Part shown: in pieces, positions 27,031-34,808 of the stretch | Layout of the letters: each line of letters starts with the position of its first letter | Position numbering within the stretch: position 1 is the stretch's first letter | NCBI GenBank assembly: GCA_023423045.1 | Contig: JAFAGA010000044.1 | Coordinates: forward strand, 60,823-124,822 | Length of the DNA stretch: 64,000 nt | Source of the DNA: Bacillota bacterium | GTDB taxonomy: Bacteria > Bacillota > Clostridia > Lachnospirales > Lachnospiraceae | Direction of reading: 5' to 3' | The notes under the pieces: model-generated | Told to the model about the DNA's origin: nothing | The model's input: only the letters and a program-made list of their open reading frames with translations | Database searches by the model: none | Position numbers and translations under genes: made by a program

Positions 27031-28533
27031 TTACCATTTCTTTAATATGGTCTTTCTTTCAATCGGATCCAACGCTCTGATTACCGGATCCTCATAGTAA
27101 GAATCGTTTTGTATATGTGTTGTCGATACTTCTTCGAAAATCGCCCCCCTCATCGAGGTAAAGGAATGTTTCTCCCCTCTCAATACAGTCTGAATATCCC
27201 CCGGCTTCATATAAATATCTTCACCTTCCATATTCACAGTCAGGTCACCATATAATAACTGGAAAGTCTCTTCCTTCACTTTATGCATATGTATCGGGTG
27301 TTTCTGTCCTGGAAGAATCACCAACAGCTTCTTACAATACTCCCGATTGATAATACTGATAATAATCGCACCAGTCTGGCGGAAATGCTTCATTCCATAA
27401 TGATGGGATAATTCCACTTCAAAATCCTTACCTAATGCAATTCCCGCTTCATAAAGCATACCCTTGGCATCATGAACTACGCTTCTCACCAGATTAAGGT
27501 CCGTAAGCTTCCTTTTCTCCATAAAAGGGTCATTGGCAGCATAATCTTTTTTTGCCTCTATTCCGTCAGCAAATTCCCCGCTGGTCATCTGCCTCTCCTG
27601 ACAGGGCATTGCAAAATATACATCCTCTGCCGTTACCGTTCCCCCTGCTTTGATCTCCTTTTTAAGATAAACACCCCTCATGAGGGATCGAAGGGAATCC
27701 AGCTCCTCCTGACTGACATATTTATCATTCTCTTTCTTCGTTCTGCAGATCATTTTGGCATCCAGCACAGACTTCACCCAGCGATCCGTCTGCTCCGGAT
27801 TCATAGAATAATTATTCAGTGTGATGGTTTCCGTAGGAAGTCCCACATGCCGTTCCAAAATTCTGGCTCCCTTTGCAACAGCAAGCATGGGCACAATGCT
27901 ATCATCGGGATCCTCATGCCCCGAATAACCGATGGTAACATCCGGGTATCGCCGGTTCATACGGTCAATAAAATCCAGCTGTAATTGTTCTAAAGGAGCT
28001 GGATACTGTGCAATACAATGAAGAAATGCAAATTCGCATCCCTTATGTGTAAAGAAATTATATAACTTATCAATATCAGATAAAATCTTTCCGCCCGTCG
28101 ATATAATAATGGGCTTATGAGTAAATGCTATCTTGGTCAATAGGGGCCAGTCCAGGGCGCTGCAGCTTGCCACCTTAATAATATCCACCCCCTGATCCAT
28201 GCACCAGTCCACCCCATCTTCGTCAAAAGGGGTACTCATGGCAATTAAGCCTTCCTCATGAATTGCATCCACCAACTGTGTAAACTGATCCGCATCCAAT
28301 CTCGTGCTCATAAAACGCGGAATATGCTTCACATCTTCTCTATCCTTATATTCCGGATGGATAAAGGTATTCAAATTCCGGTACTGCAATTTTACAGCCG
28401 CCTTTACATTATACTTTCTGGCAATCCGGCCCATTGCTTTTATAATATCAATTCCATGCTCCACACTGCCCTGGTGGCTATTAGCCATCTCAAATATGAA
28501 TAAATCTTCAAACAAATTCTTCTCTGCGTTCAT
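27031..28533 (-). CDS. NeuB-family nonulosonate synthase fused to SAF and cupin domains
   Basis: 500 residues, about 150 longer than usual. Residues ~10-262 are a NeuB barrel: FEMANSHQGSVEHG, KLQYR, MSTPFDEDGVDW, IGYSGHEDPDD, ILERHVGLP. Residues ~285-345 are an SAF domain. Residues ~390-490 form a cupin with a textbook metal motif (G409, H415, H417, E422, G429), a KPGD turn and H456, then FEEVSTTHIQND, which recalls D-lyxose/mannose isomerase-type cupins. It is distinct from LegI at 8384. Whether the cupin is an isomerase or a regulatory sugar sensor is unknown. It is divergent from the licC-licA pair. Confidence 0.82.
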   Translation of the reverse strand: MNAEKNLFEDLFIFEMANSHQGSVEHGIDIIKAMGRIARKYNVKAAVKLQYRNLNTFIHPEYKDREDVKHIPRFMSTRLDADQFTQLVDAIHEEGLIAMSTPFDEDGVDWCMDQGVDIIKVASCSALDWPLLTKIAFTHKPIIISTGGKILSDIDKLYNFFTHKGCEFAFLHCIAQYPAPLEQLQLDFIDRMNRRYPDVTIGYSGHEDPDDSIVPMLAVAKGARILERHVGLPTETITLNNYSMNPEQTDRWVKSVLDAKMICRTKKENDKYVSQEELDSLRSLMRGVYLKKEIKAGGTVTAEDVYFAMPCQERQMTSGEFADGIEAKKDYAANDPFMEKRKLTDLNLVRSVVHDAKGMLYEAGIALGKDFEVELSHHYGMKHFRQTGAIIISIINREYCKKLLVILPGQKHPIHMHKVKEETFQLLYGDLTVNMEGEDIYMKPGDIQTVLRGEKHSFTSMRGAIFEEVSTTHIQNDSYYEDPVIRALDPIERKTILKKW

Positions 28534-28605
28534 CCTGTCCTCCGACTTCTATCTGTCTTTTTTCAGACAATCACACAATGGATCCTCTGTTTCATATATC
28601 GACTT

Positions 28606-28635
28606 ATTGTAACATAAAATTAACCATGTTACCAA
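28606..28635 (-). promoter_or_regulatory. Candidate sigma-A promoter for the NeuB-cupin gene
   Basis: Minus strand: TTGGTA, 18-base spacer, TACAAT, with a leader of roughly 70 bases and a GGAGG ribosome site before the ATG. It lies in the 289-base divergent region 28534-28822, which holds no other gene. Confidence 0.45.
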
Positions 28636-28711
28636 CCCTGTTTTTATTCCTATCCCATATTTCCAAGCCATACCCCAAATTATCATATCAATAAGCAGCA
28701 ACACCACCAGC

Positions 28712-28739
28712 TTGACAAATTATGAATATACGTCATAAT
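28712..28739 (+). promoter_or_regulatory. Sigma-A promoter for licC-licA
   Basis: TTGACA, 16-base spacer, CATAAT: a near-consensus vegetative promoter. The leader of ~77 bases ends in AAAGGAGGAAAGAAA before the licC ATG. It directs the only plus-strand operon in the island. Confidence 0.65.
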
Positions 28740-28822
28740 ACTATTGTGTTTACAATATCGTCAATCATTCCTGTTCCACTATGATAGGATATCTATGATG
28801 AACTGACAAAGGAGGAAAGAAA

Positions 28823-29695
28823 ATGAGCCATAAGATAGATAGCGCTGTCATCATGGCTGCGGGAATGTCCAGCCGTTTTGTTCCATTATCCTACGAGATG
28901 CCAAAAGCCTTGCTTAAGGTTCGCGGCGAAATACTCATCGAACGGCAGATTTGTCAACTCCAAAAAGCCGGCATCCAGCAGATTGTAGTTGTGACAGGGT
29001 ATAAAAAGGAGCAATTCCAGTATTTAAAAGATCAGTTTGGGGTGATATTGGTGGAGAACCCTGAATACGATACCCGCAACAACCATGCCAGTATTTATTG
29101 GGCAAAGGAATATATAAGGAACAGCTACATCTGTTCTTCGGACAATTACTTTCTGGTTAATCCTTTTGAAAATCACGTCACCGAGAGCTACTATTCCGCA
29201 CTTTATGCAAATGGAAAAACTAAGGAATGGTGTATGAAGGAAGATGAAAGCGGACTTATCACATCAGTCCATATCGGCGGAGAAAATGCTTGGTATATGC
29301 TGGGACATGCCTTCTGGTCACAGAAATTCAGTGAGAAGTTTCTTGAAATCCTTGAGAAGGAATACAATCTGTCAAAGACACAGGATCTGCTATGGGAAAG
29401 TATTTTCACTGACCATCTTCATGAATTACCGATGAAAATACGGAAGTATGAAGACCATATGCTGTTTGAATTTGATTCACTGGAAGAACTACGTATGTTT
29501 GATCCTGTCTACAAGAACTGCAGTGGTTCCATGATTTTGGCAGATATCGCAGCAGCCCTGCAGTGTCAGGAACAGGAACTCACCAGCTTTACACCCCAGA
29601 AGAAAAATAATGGAGATATCATCGGCTTTACTTTCCAGGCACCGTCAGGTCAATACAGGTATTTTTATGATGATAAAACAATGGAGGCACTCTAA
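28823..29695 (+). CDS. licC: CTP:phosphocholine cytidylyltransferase (LicC-like)
   Basis: 290 residues. The nucleotidyltransferase signature is VIMAAGMSSRFVPLS, then MPKALLKVRGEILIERQI. The fold follows pneumococcal LicC closely: VVVTGYKKEQF, RNNHASIYWAKEYI, SSDNYFLVNPF, GHAFWSQKFSEKFLEI, a TQDLLWESIF segment and FEFDSLEELRMFD. It would make CDP-choline from phosphocholine and CTP. A C-terminal ~55-residue extension after residue ~235 is not part of the basic enzyme. It is translated just ahead of licA, with only two bases between. Confidence 0.85.
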   Translation: MSHKIDSAVIMAAGMSSRFVPLSYEMPKALLKVRGEILIERQICQLQKAGIQQIVVVTGYKKEQFQYLKDQFGVILVENPEYDTRNNHASIYWAKEYIRNSYICSSDNYFLVNPFENHVTESYYSALYANGKTKEWCMKEDESGLITSVHIGGENAWYMLGHAFWSQKFSEKFLEILEKEYNLSKTQDLLWESIFTDHLHELPMKIRKYEDHMLFEFDSLEELRMFDPVYKNCSGSMILADIAAALQCQEQELTSFTPQKKNNGDIIGFTFQAPSGQYRYFYDDKTMEAL

Positions 29696-29697
29696 TC

Positions 29698-30600
29698 ATG
29701 AATAAGGTTTTACTTGAGGACGTAAAATGGATTGAGAAACTGGCAGCAGAGCATTTTTCAGAAACAAAGCCAAAACAGATCCAGAGGCTTGGAGGAATGA
29801 CAAACCACTCCTATGCGGTCACCATATCGGATTCCAGATTTGTTATTCGCCTGCCGGGAGAAGGAACGGAACAAATGATTAACCGGCGGAATGAAAAAGC
29901 AAGCACACAGCTTGCCTGTGATCTCATGGTTGACGTACCCATGATTCTGTTTGACGAAAATTCCGGGGTAAAAATAATGGAATACCTTGATCATGCTGAA
30001 ACGATGTCCCCACAGATGCTACGGGAAGAAAACAATTTAACCGCCGCCACGGAACTCTTCCGAATTCTGCACCATTGTGGTAAGGATACCGGGATACGTT
30101 TCGAAGTATTTGAGATGGCCGAAAATTATGAGAAAGTCATCTTTGATAATAATGTACGCTTATATATGGATTATCCGTCCATTCGAAACAGGGTGATGCA
30201 GCTGAAGCAAAAAACAGACCGGTTAATGGTTGAAAAAGTACCCTGTCATAATGATCCCCTTTGTGAAAACTGGATACAGAATGACGAGCGGATGTATCTC
30301 ATTGACTGGGAGTATGCGGGAATGAATGACCCGATGTGGGATCTTGCTGATCTATCCATCGAGGCAGAATATACACATAAAATAGATGAACAGCTGCTAT
30401 TTGCCTATCTGGGAGGCTCCCCATCAGAAAAGGAATGGTTACGCTTTCATGCCAATAAAATTTATCTGGATTTTCTATGGAGTCTCTGGGGAAAAACCCG
30501 TGTTCCTTTCGACGGGGAAGAAATGGAAGTATATGCACTGCATAGATACAAACGTTTAAAAGATAACTTAGAGAAAATAAACACAGCAGAAAAGATATAG
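29698..30600 (+). CDS. licA: Choline kinase (LicA-like)
   Basis: 300 residues, choline/ethanolamine kinase family. It has GGMTNHSYAVTI (nucleotide-binding loop), FVIRLPGEGTEQMINR (catalytic lysine region replaced by the family R-L-P-G form), the Brenner loop CHNDPLCENWI and the metal motif LIDWEYAGMNDPMWDLADL. It phosphorylates choline, or possibly ethanolamine, for LicC. No choline transporter LicB and no LicD transferase are visible in the window. Confidence 0.86.
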   Translation: MNKVLLEDVKWIEKLAAEHFSETKPKQIQRLGGMTNHSYAVTISDSRFVIRLPGEGTEQMINRRNEKASTQLACDLMVDVPMILFDENSGVKIMEYLDHAETMSPQMLREENNLTAATELFRILHHCGKDTGIRFEVFEMAENYEKVIFDNNVRLYMDYPSIRNRVMQLKQKTDRLMVEKVPCHNDPLCENWIQNDERMYLIDWEYAGMNDPMWDLADLSIEAEYTHKIDEQLLFAYLGGSPSEKEWLRFHANKIYLDFLWSLWGKTRVPFDGEEMEVYALHRYKRLKDNLEKINTAEKI

Positions 30601-30675
30601 CATGTCATCAAAGAAGGCTCTCTGACTTTTATCATCACCTGTTTTATAATGCGATAATATTTACCTTTCCGTAAG

Positions 30676-30760
30676 TAGTGGTTGTTGCGACATCCGTTAT
30701 AGCCCCTGCCAATATAAAAGAAGAATTACTTAGGCAGGTACAGCCCGGCAACAACCACTA
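30676..30760. terminator. Long hairpin between converging licA and the TPR-phosphatase gene
   Basis: The outer arms 30676-30688 (TAGTGGTTGTTGC) and 30748-30760 pair perfectly over 13 bp. An inner CCTGCC/GGCAGG pair (30705-30710, 30733-30738) can extend the structure. It sits between convergent genes, so it probably terminates or stabilises both transcripts. There is no long T-run. Confidence 0.5.
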
Positions 30761-30772
30761 TTATGGGAAGTC

Positions 30773-32791
30773 CTAATCATAGATAAGGATTCCCGCTATA
30801 TGAGACTTTATAATATCAAGATTTCTTCGCATCGCCTCTTCATCAGTGAACTCTTGTCCATTATAATTCAGTAATTGAATGGTATACCCTTTTTCTAAAT
30901 TAAATCTTCCGTCTTCTCCAACCGACTCCATAGAAGCAAAGTTACAAACATATTCCTTCCAGTAAACACTTGAATAATAAGGATCATTTGGGTGAATAGA
31001 TTCTGTAATAACGTACTCCCTGTCCTCTTCTCCCCCGAACTGCTGCGGCAATCTGCCGTCAATCTCTTCGTCTTTCATAACTATGCCGCACAGCTTACAC
31101 ATAATAGTACTATAATCAGCACTAGAGATCAATTCCTCACTCACTGCCGGTTCCAGTCCAGCCCCTCGAAACATAAACGCTACATTAGTGCGTTCCGGAG
31201 CCAGAAAGAAATGATTCGGCTTAACCAAATATCCTTGTCCATGATCTCCGAATAAAGAAACCACCACTTCGTCTTCACTATAATTCTCTTCAATAAATCG
31301 ATAAATGATACTCAGGTGTTGGTCAATCATTTTAGCTTGATGTATATAGGCAACCCTCTTATTAAGACTATAGGGCTGCTTCGCCGAAGTTATCCCGCTC
31401 TCTACAACCCGTTCCTTCACATAAAGTTTAGATTCTATCGAAGGCTGCAAATCAATTTCATCCGCAATGTCATGCAAATCTCCAATACACAGCCAGAGAA
31501 AGTGATTGGTTTCTTTCATCAGTTCCATATGCTCCAAGGCATCACCAACAACCTCCCAAGATCTCATGCCGGTCCATTGGTGCTGGTATATCGTCCTGTC
31601 GACCCCTCTCAAGTATCCATAGTTTGGTGTCGATCTCCAATCCCCATCCATCTTCGCCGTCTGATAACCTGCCTCAGAAAAATATTCGGATATTAATGTG
31701 ACATCCGATGGCAGCGAGATATTTAATTTATTGTGCATTATCATATGATTCGGTGTACTTAGGCCAGTGACATAAGTAGTCAGCCCAGGATAAGTCCACT
31801 CCGAAGCGCTATATGCATTCTTGCAAATTACTCCTTTGCAAAAGAAATTCCAGGTATTCGGCATAACCTTCTCAAAGCCTTCCTCGTTTAATACCACCTG
31901 GGATAAACCATCAATAAACAATGACAGCACCAGCTTTTTCTTCGTTTTCTCGTATTGCACCGGAATTGGCCTGCCCAAATAAATCGGATTTTTCGAAAAA
32001 ATCCTTGTGTCGGGTTTTACCCTGAAGTACAAAAAATGATTGGGATTATCGATATTTAATGTATACCCGGTATCCCCTTCCCGGAATACCAATTCATTAT
32101 CTGTTTTAGATAAAATCGGAATAATCCGGTCACATCCCCCTTCTATCTGAAACTGTTTTCCATCAGCAACAATCGGACGCATCTCGCCCTTTGCCTGTAT
32201 CATATTATCTGAATGGTTAGAATACTTTGCATTCCTGTCATAAAACCCCACATATACTTTATTCCCGGAATAATCTCTATAATACCTCCCCATATTACTC
32301 TTATAATCCTTAAATGGATTATCCAGTAATCCAAATCCGCTTTCATCCTTTTGTAAAATTTCCACCTGATCCAGCAAGATTCTCTGTGTTTCTCTGTCTT
32401 GTACCATTTCAGTTCTTTTTATAAACTGATCTAATACATTCTTCGCTCTTTCTATAATATCAGGTTCGAGCATCTCTCGATTCTCCTCATTTCTTGCTAA
32501 AGCCAGGGTTCTGACATAATATATGTATGCCTCATAATAATTTGCCATCATTTCATTCATGTAGGCAAAATTGTAGTTAGCTTCCGTATTATATGGATTC
32601 CTTCTGACCCCTGCGCCTGCCCACGCAAATGCTTCTTCATAATCGTTTACTGATAGAAAGTACATCACCTTAATAGAAATCAGCTCCAGATCCTGCGGCG
32701 CTTCTTGTTGGTATTCAAGAATCATATCCTCAATACCCTCTAAATCCTGTACCGACAATTTTTCCTTGATTAGAGATTTTATATTATTCAT
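30773..32791 (-). CDS. TPR protein fused to alkaline phosphatase/sulfatase-superfamily domain
   Basis: 672 residues without signal peptide or membrane spans. Residues ~1-130 are TPR-like helices (YEEAFAWAGAGVRRNPYN, TEANYNFAYMNEMMANYYEA). Residues ~290-600 are an alkaline phosphatase-superfamily domain: LSLFIDGLSQ (metal Asp), TYPGLTTYVTG (probable Thr nucleophile), IGDLHDIADE and VSLFGDHGQGY (metal D-H pair). Sulfatases, phosphoglycerol and phosphoethanolamine transferases have this fold. The lack of export signal suggests action on a cytoplasmic glycan or glycoprotein. It faces licA, so a phosphocholine-related transfer or removal step is conceivable but unproven. Confidence 0.75.
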   Translation of the reverse strand: MNNIKSLIKEKLSVQDLEGIEDMILEYQQEAPQDLELISIKVMYFLSVNDYEEAFAWAGAGVRRNPYNTEANYNFAYMNEMMANYYEAYIYYVRTLALARNEENREMLEPDIIERAKNVLDQFIKRTEMVQDRETQRILLDQVEILQKDESGFGLLDNPFKDYKSNMGRYYRDYSGNKVYVGFYDRNAKYSNHSDNMIQAKGEMRPIVADGKQFQIEGGCDRIIPILSKTDNELVFREGDTGYTLNIDNPNHFLYFRVKPDTRIFSKNPIYLGRPIPVQYEKTKKKLVLSLFIDGLSQVVLNEEGFEKVMPNTWNFFCKGVICKNAYSASEWTYPGLTTYVTGLSTPNHMIMHNKLNISLPSDVTLISEYFSEAGYQTAKMDGDWRSTPNYGYLRGVDRTIYQHQWTGMRSWEVVGDALEHMELMKETNHFLWLCIGDLHDIADEIDLQPSIESKLYVKERVVESGITSAKQPYSLNKRVAYIHQAKMIDQHLSIIYRFIEENYSEDEVVVSLFGDHGQGYLVKPNHFFLAPERTNVAFMFRGAGLEPAVSEELISSADYSTIMCKLCGIVMKDEEIDGRLPQQFGGEEDREYVITESIHPNDPYYSSVYWKEYVCNFASMESVGEDGRFNLEKGYTIQLLNYNGQEFTDEEAMRRNLDIIKSHIAGILIYD

Positions 32792-32829
32792 TTCTCACCT
32801 TTCCTTCTCTCTTTTCAGAAAAATATAAA

Positions 32830-33843
32830 CTACAAAAACATCTCCAGTAATGTATTCCTGCCCAACATCTTATCATCAATATAATAATCTGCATTAGGCT
32901 TTCCAAAATGTAGTTCGTGATATTTCAATCCCCATTCCTTAAGTTGTTGTACCGTAATATCTTTCCAATCAATCCCTGTTACATATCCCCTTGCCGTATG
33001 CAGTACAATGTAATTTCCATAATCATATAATGCATTAACAACCTTGATCATCTCCGTATCAGGTTCCGACCTGCCATAATCATTCTCCTTCTGGAGTTTT
33101 GCAATTACACCATCAATATCAAATACAAAGCGCTTCTTTCCGGAAGTAATCTTTAAATAATCCTCCGCCCTCTGAAATTCTTCCTCTGTATCAATATCAT
33201 AATTCTTGGACATCTCATATCCAAAAATCACCTGTCCGGACATAGTGTGTTCCTCCAGAATAACCCTCCCACGTACAACATCGATACAAGCGTTCTGATA
33301 ATACACCTGGGGCAGCTCCTGTCTCGGCCTGTTATAACACTCATGTATGTCCTTCATAACCGGTGTCAAATATCCTTGCACGCTTTTATGCCACATCTTA
33401 TAAGGTATTTCTTTCGCCGGCGCAATTGATCTGACAGAAGCCGCTTCCGGATGGCTTATCAGCAGTTCTATCATATTATCTATATCCTGTATATCACGAA
33501 TTGGATAGGTCGGTCTCAGATGCACCACAATATCCGCATGATACTTCTCCTTCTCCTTCAAATAGCTTAGGCAATGATGAAATACATCGATATCCAACGA
33601 TTTGTCCTGCGCATACTCCTGTGGTCTTAAAAAGGGGGTCTCCGCTCCATATTCCCTGCCTATCACCGCATAAACCTCGCTATCTGTACTCAAAATCACC
33701 CGGTTTATATAATTTGATGCTATAGCATGTTCAATGGAATAGGACAGCATTGGCTTTCCGGCACATTGTCTGATATTTTTATGAGGGACTGACTTGGACC
33801 CGCTCCTGGCGGGAATGATTGCTAATATATTCATACTTACCAT
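32830..33843 (-). CDS. NeuA-family CMP-sugar synthetase fused to HAD phosphatase domain
   Basis: About 337 residues from an ATG with AAAGGAAG just upstream; an ATG nine bases later is an alternative start. Residues ~1-225 are a CMP-acylneuraminate synthetase: ILAIIPARSGSKSVPHKNI, LSTDSEVYA, VHLRPTYPIRDIQDID and a NACIDVVR segment. Residues ~235-337 are a HAD-type domain: FVFDIDGVIA (nucleophile region), IVLHTARGY, LKYHELHFGKPNADYYIDDK. This HAD type occurs in capsule loci. The fusion suggests dephosphorylation coupled to activation of an acid sugar. It follows a glycosyltransferase remnant directly. Confidence 0.82.
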   Translation of the reverse strand: MVSMNILAIIPARSGSKSVPHKNIRQCAGKPMLSYSIEHAIASNYINRVILSTDSEVYAVIGREYGAETPFLRPQEYAQDKSLDIDVFHHCLSYLKEKEKYHADIVVHLRPTYPIRDIQDIDNMIELLISHPEAASVRSIAPAKEIPYKMWHKSVQGYLTPVMKDIHECYNRPRQELPQVYYQNACIDVVRGRVILEEHTMSGQVIFGYEMSKNYDIDTEEEFQRAEDYLKITSGKKRFVFDIDGVIAKLQKENDYGRSEPDTEMIKVVNALYDYGNYIVLHTARGYVTGIDWKDITVQQLKEWGLKYHELHFGKPNADYYIDDKMLGRNTLLEMFL

Positions 33844-33857
33844 CTTCTTCCTTTGCA

Positions 33858-34094
33858 CTAAAAATAAAGAGGGTTATTTTCTATCTTTTTAATGATATCC
33901 TCCATTGCGACTTTTGAATCTGTTACCACCCGTTCCCTTTCTCTTGCTTTCTGTGACATAACTTTATAGAATTCGCTATCCGTTATATATCTTTTAATCA
34001 TGAACAACATCTCTTCATAACCATTTACGCAAAAATCAGGTCCGCCCGAAACCGCCACATCAGCATAATCAACAGTAACACCTGTTTTCCTCAT
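33858..34094 (-). pseudogene. C-terminal remnant of a glycosyltransferase
   Basis: The 78 codons end in a stop that touches the fused NeuA gene. The sequence (GPDFCVNGYEEMLFMIKRY then DSEFYKVMSQKARERERV) resembles the last segment of GT-B glycosyltransferases, where a surveillance of the donor site is followed by a terminal helix. No intact upstream part exists in any frame up to 34808. It is probably a truncated, decayed gene, though a short functional peptide cannot be excluded. Confidence 0.5.
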
Positions 34095-34808
34095 GGAATG
34101 CTTCTACAATAGTGTTTATATTATTCAAAGCGGTCTGCAACTACAATATGCGTCGCCCAAGAGAACATCTTATTTATCATTTCCACAAAACTGTCCCTCA
34201 CTGATTGCCGCCTGATTATGTACAATCAATGGTCCAACTTGCATATATTGTTCCCGTGTAATAATTAATACCAGTCTCTTGCATTGATTCCACAAAGAAA
34301 TAGCAGTTGCTTTCATACAGGTATTTATTACCAACAGCATTTTTGATCAGCACATTGAGACAATTGCTTTTTTCGTTACCTGCATTAGAAATGATAGTAT
34401 AGCGGTACAACGTACAATATCTCCCGGATTGCCCAACCATGCGGCATCATCCAGTATACTGCTAGTCATACAACATGTAAAACAAGAGTATCCGTCCATA
34501 TCCATCTCTAATTATTGGAATATTCGATAAATACTCTTAATATTTTCATTAGTTCTTCGCCTCTATCAATTGGCAGTGACATGATTTTCTGATACGGATG
34601 CGAAAGCCGATATTCAAGCTTTCACCCCTATAGTAGAAAAATCGGCCAAATATCTGATGGTACAGGCTATATATAGAAAAATTAATTCAGGTATATCGTA
34701 TTATTAATCATAAAGATCCATAAAACCAACTATGATATATACCTCCTGCCATATATAATACAAACAGGCTGCTTTTGAAAGAAATTTTTCAGATATTACC
34801 AGCTCGGG
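34095..34808. other. 714-base gap with degenerate coding traces
   Basis: No intact gene is visible. On the minus strand, short frames interrupted by stops (for example a stretch reading SHPYQKIMSLPIDRGEEL around 34520-34600, and a 74-codon frame at 34216-34440) look like decayed sequence. A GGAGG ribosome-like site near 34740-34745 is followed by a frame that opens at ATA and stops after ten codons. It is best read as the eroded body of one or more island genes. Confidence 0.4.

Noticed and set aside
30676..30760. Insertion sequence end or mobile element
   Set aside because: No transposase or target duplication; location between convergent genes fits a terminator-type hairpin better.
34216..34440. 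74-codon minus-strand frame as a real gene
   Set aside because: No ribosome site, no recognisable domain, and surrounded by decayed sequence; treated as part of a degenerate stretch.
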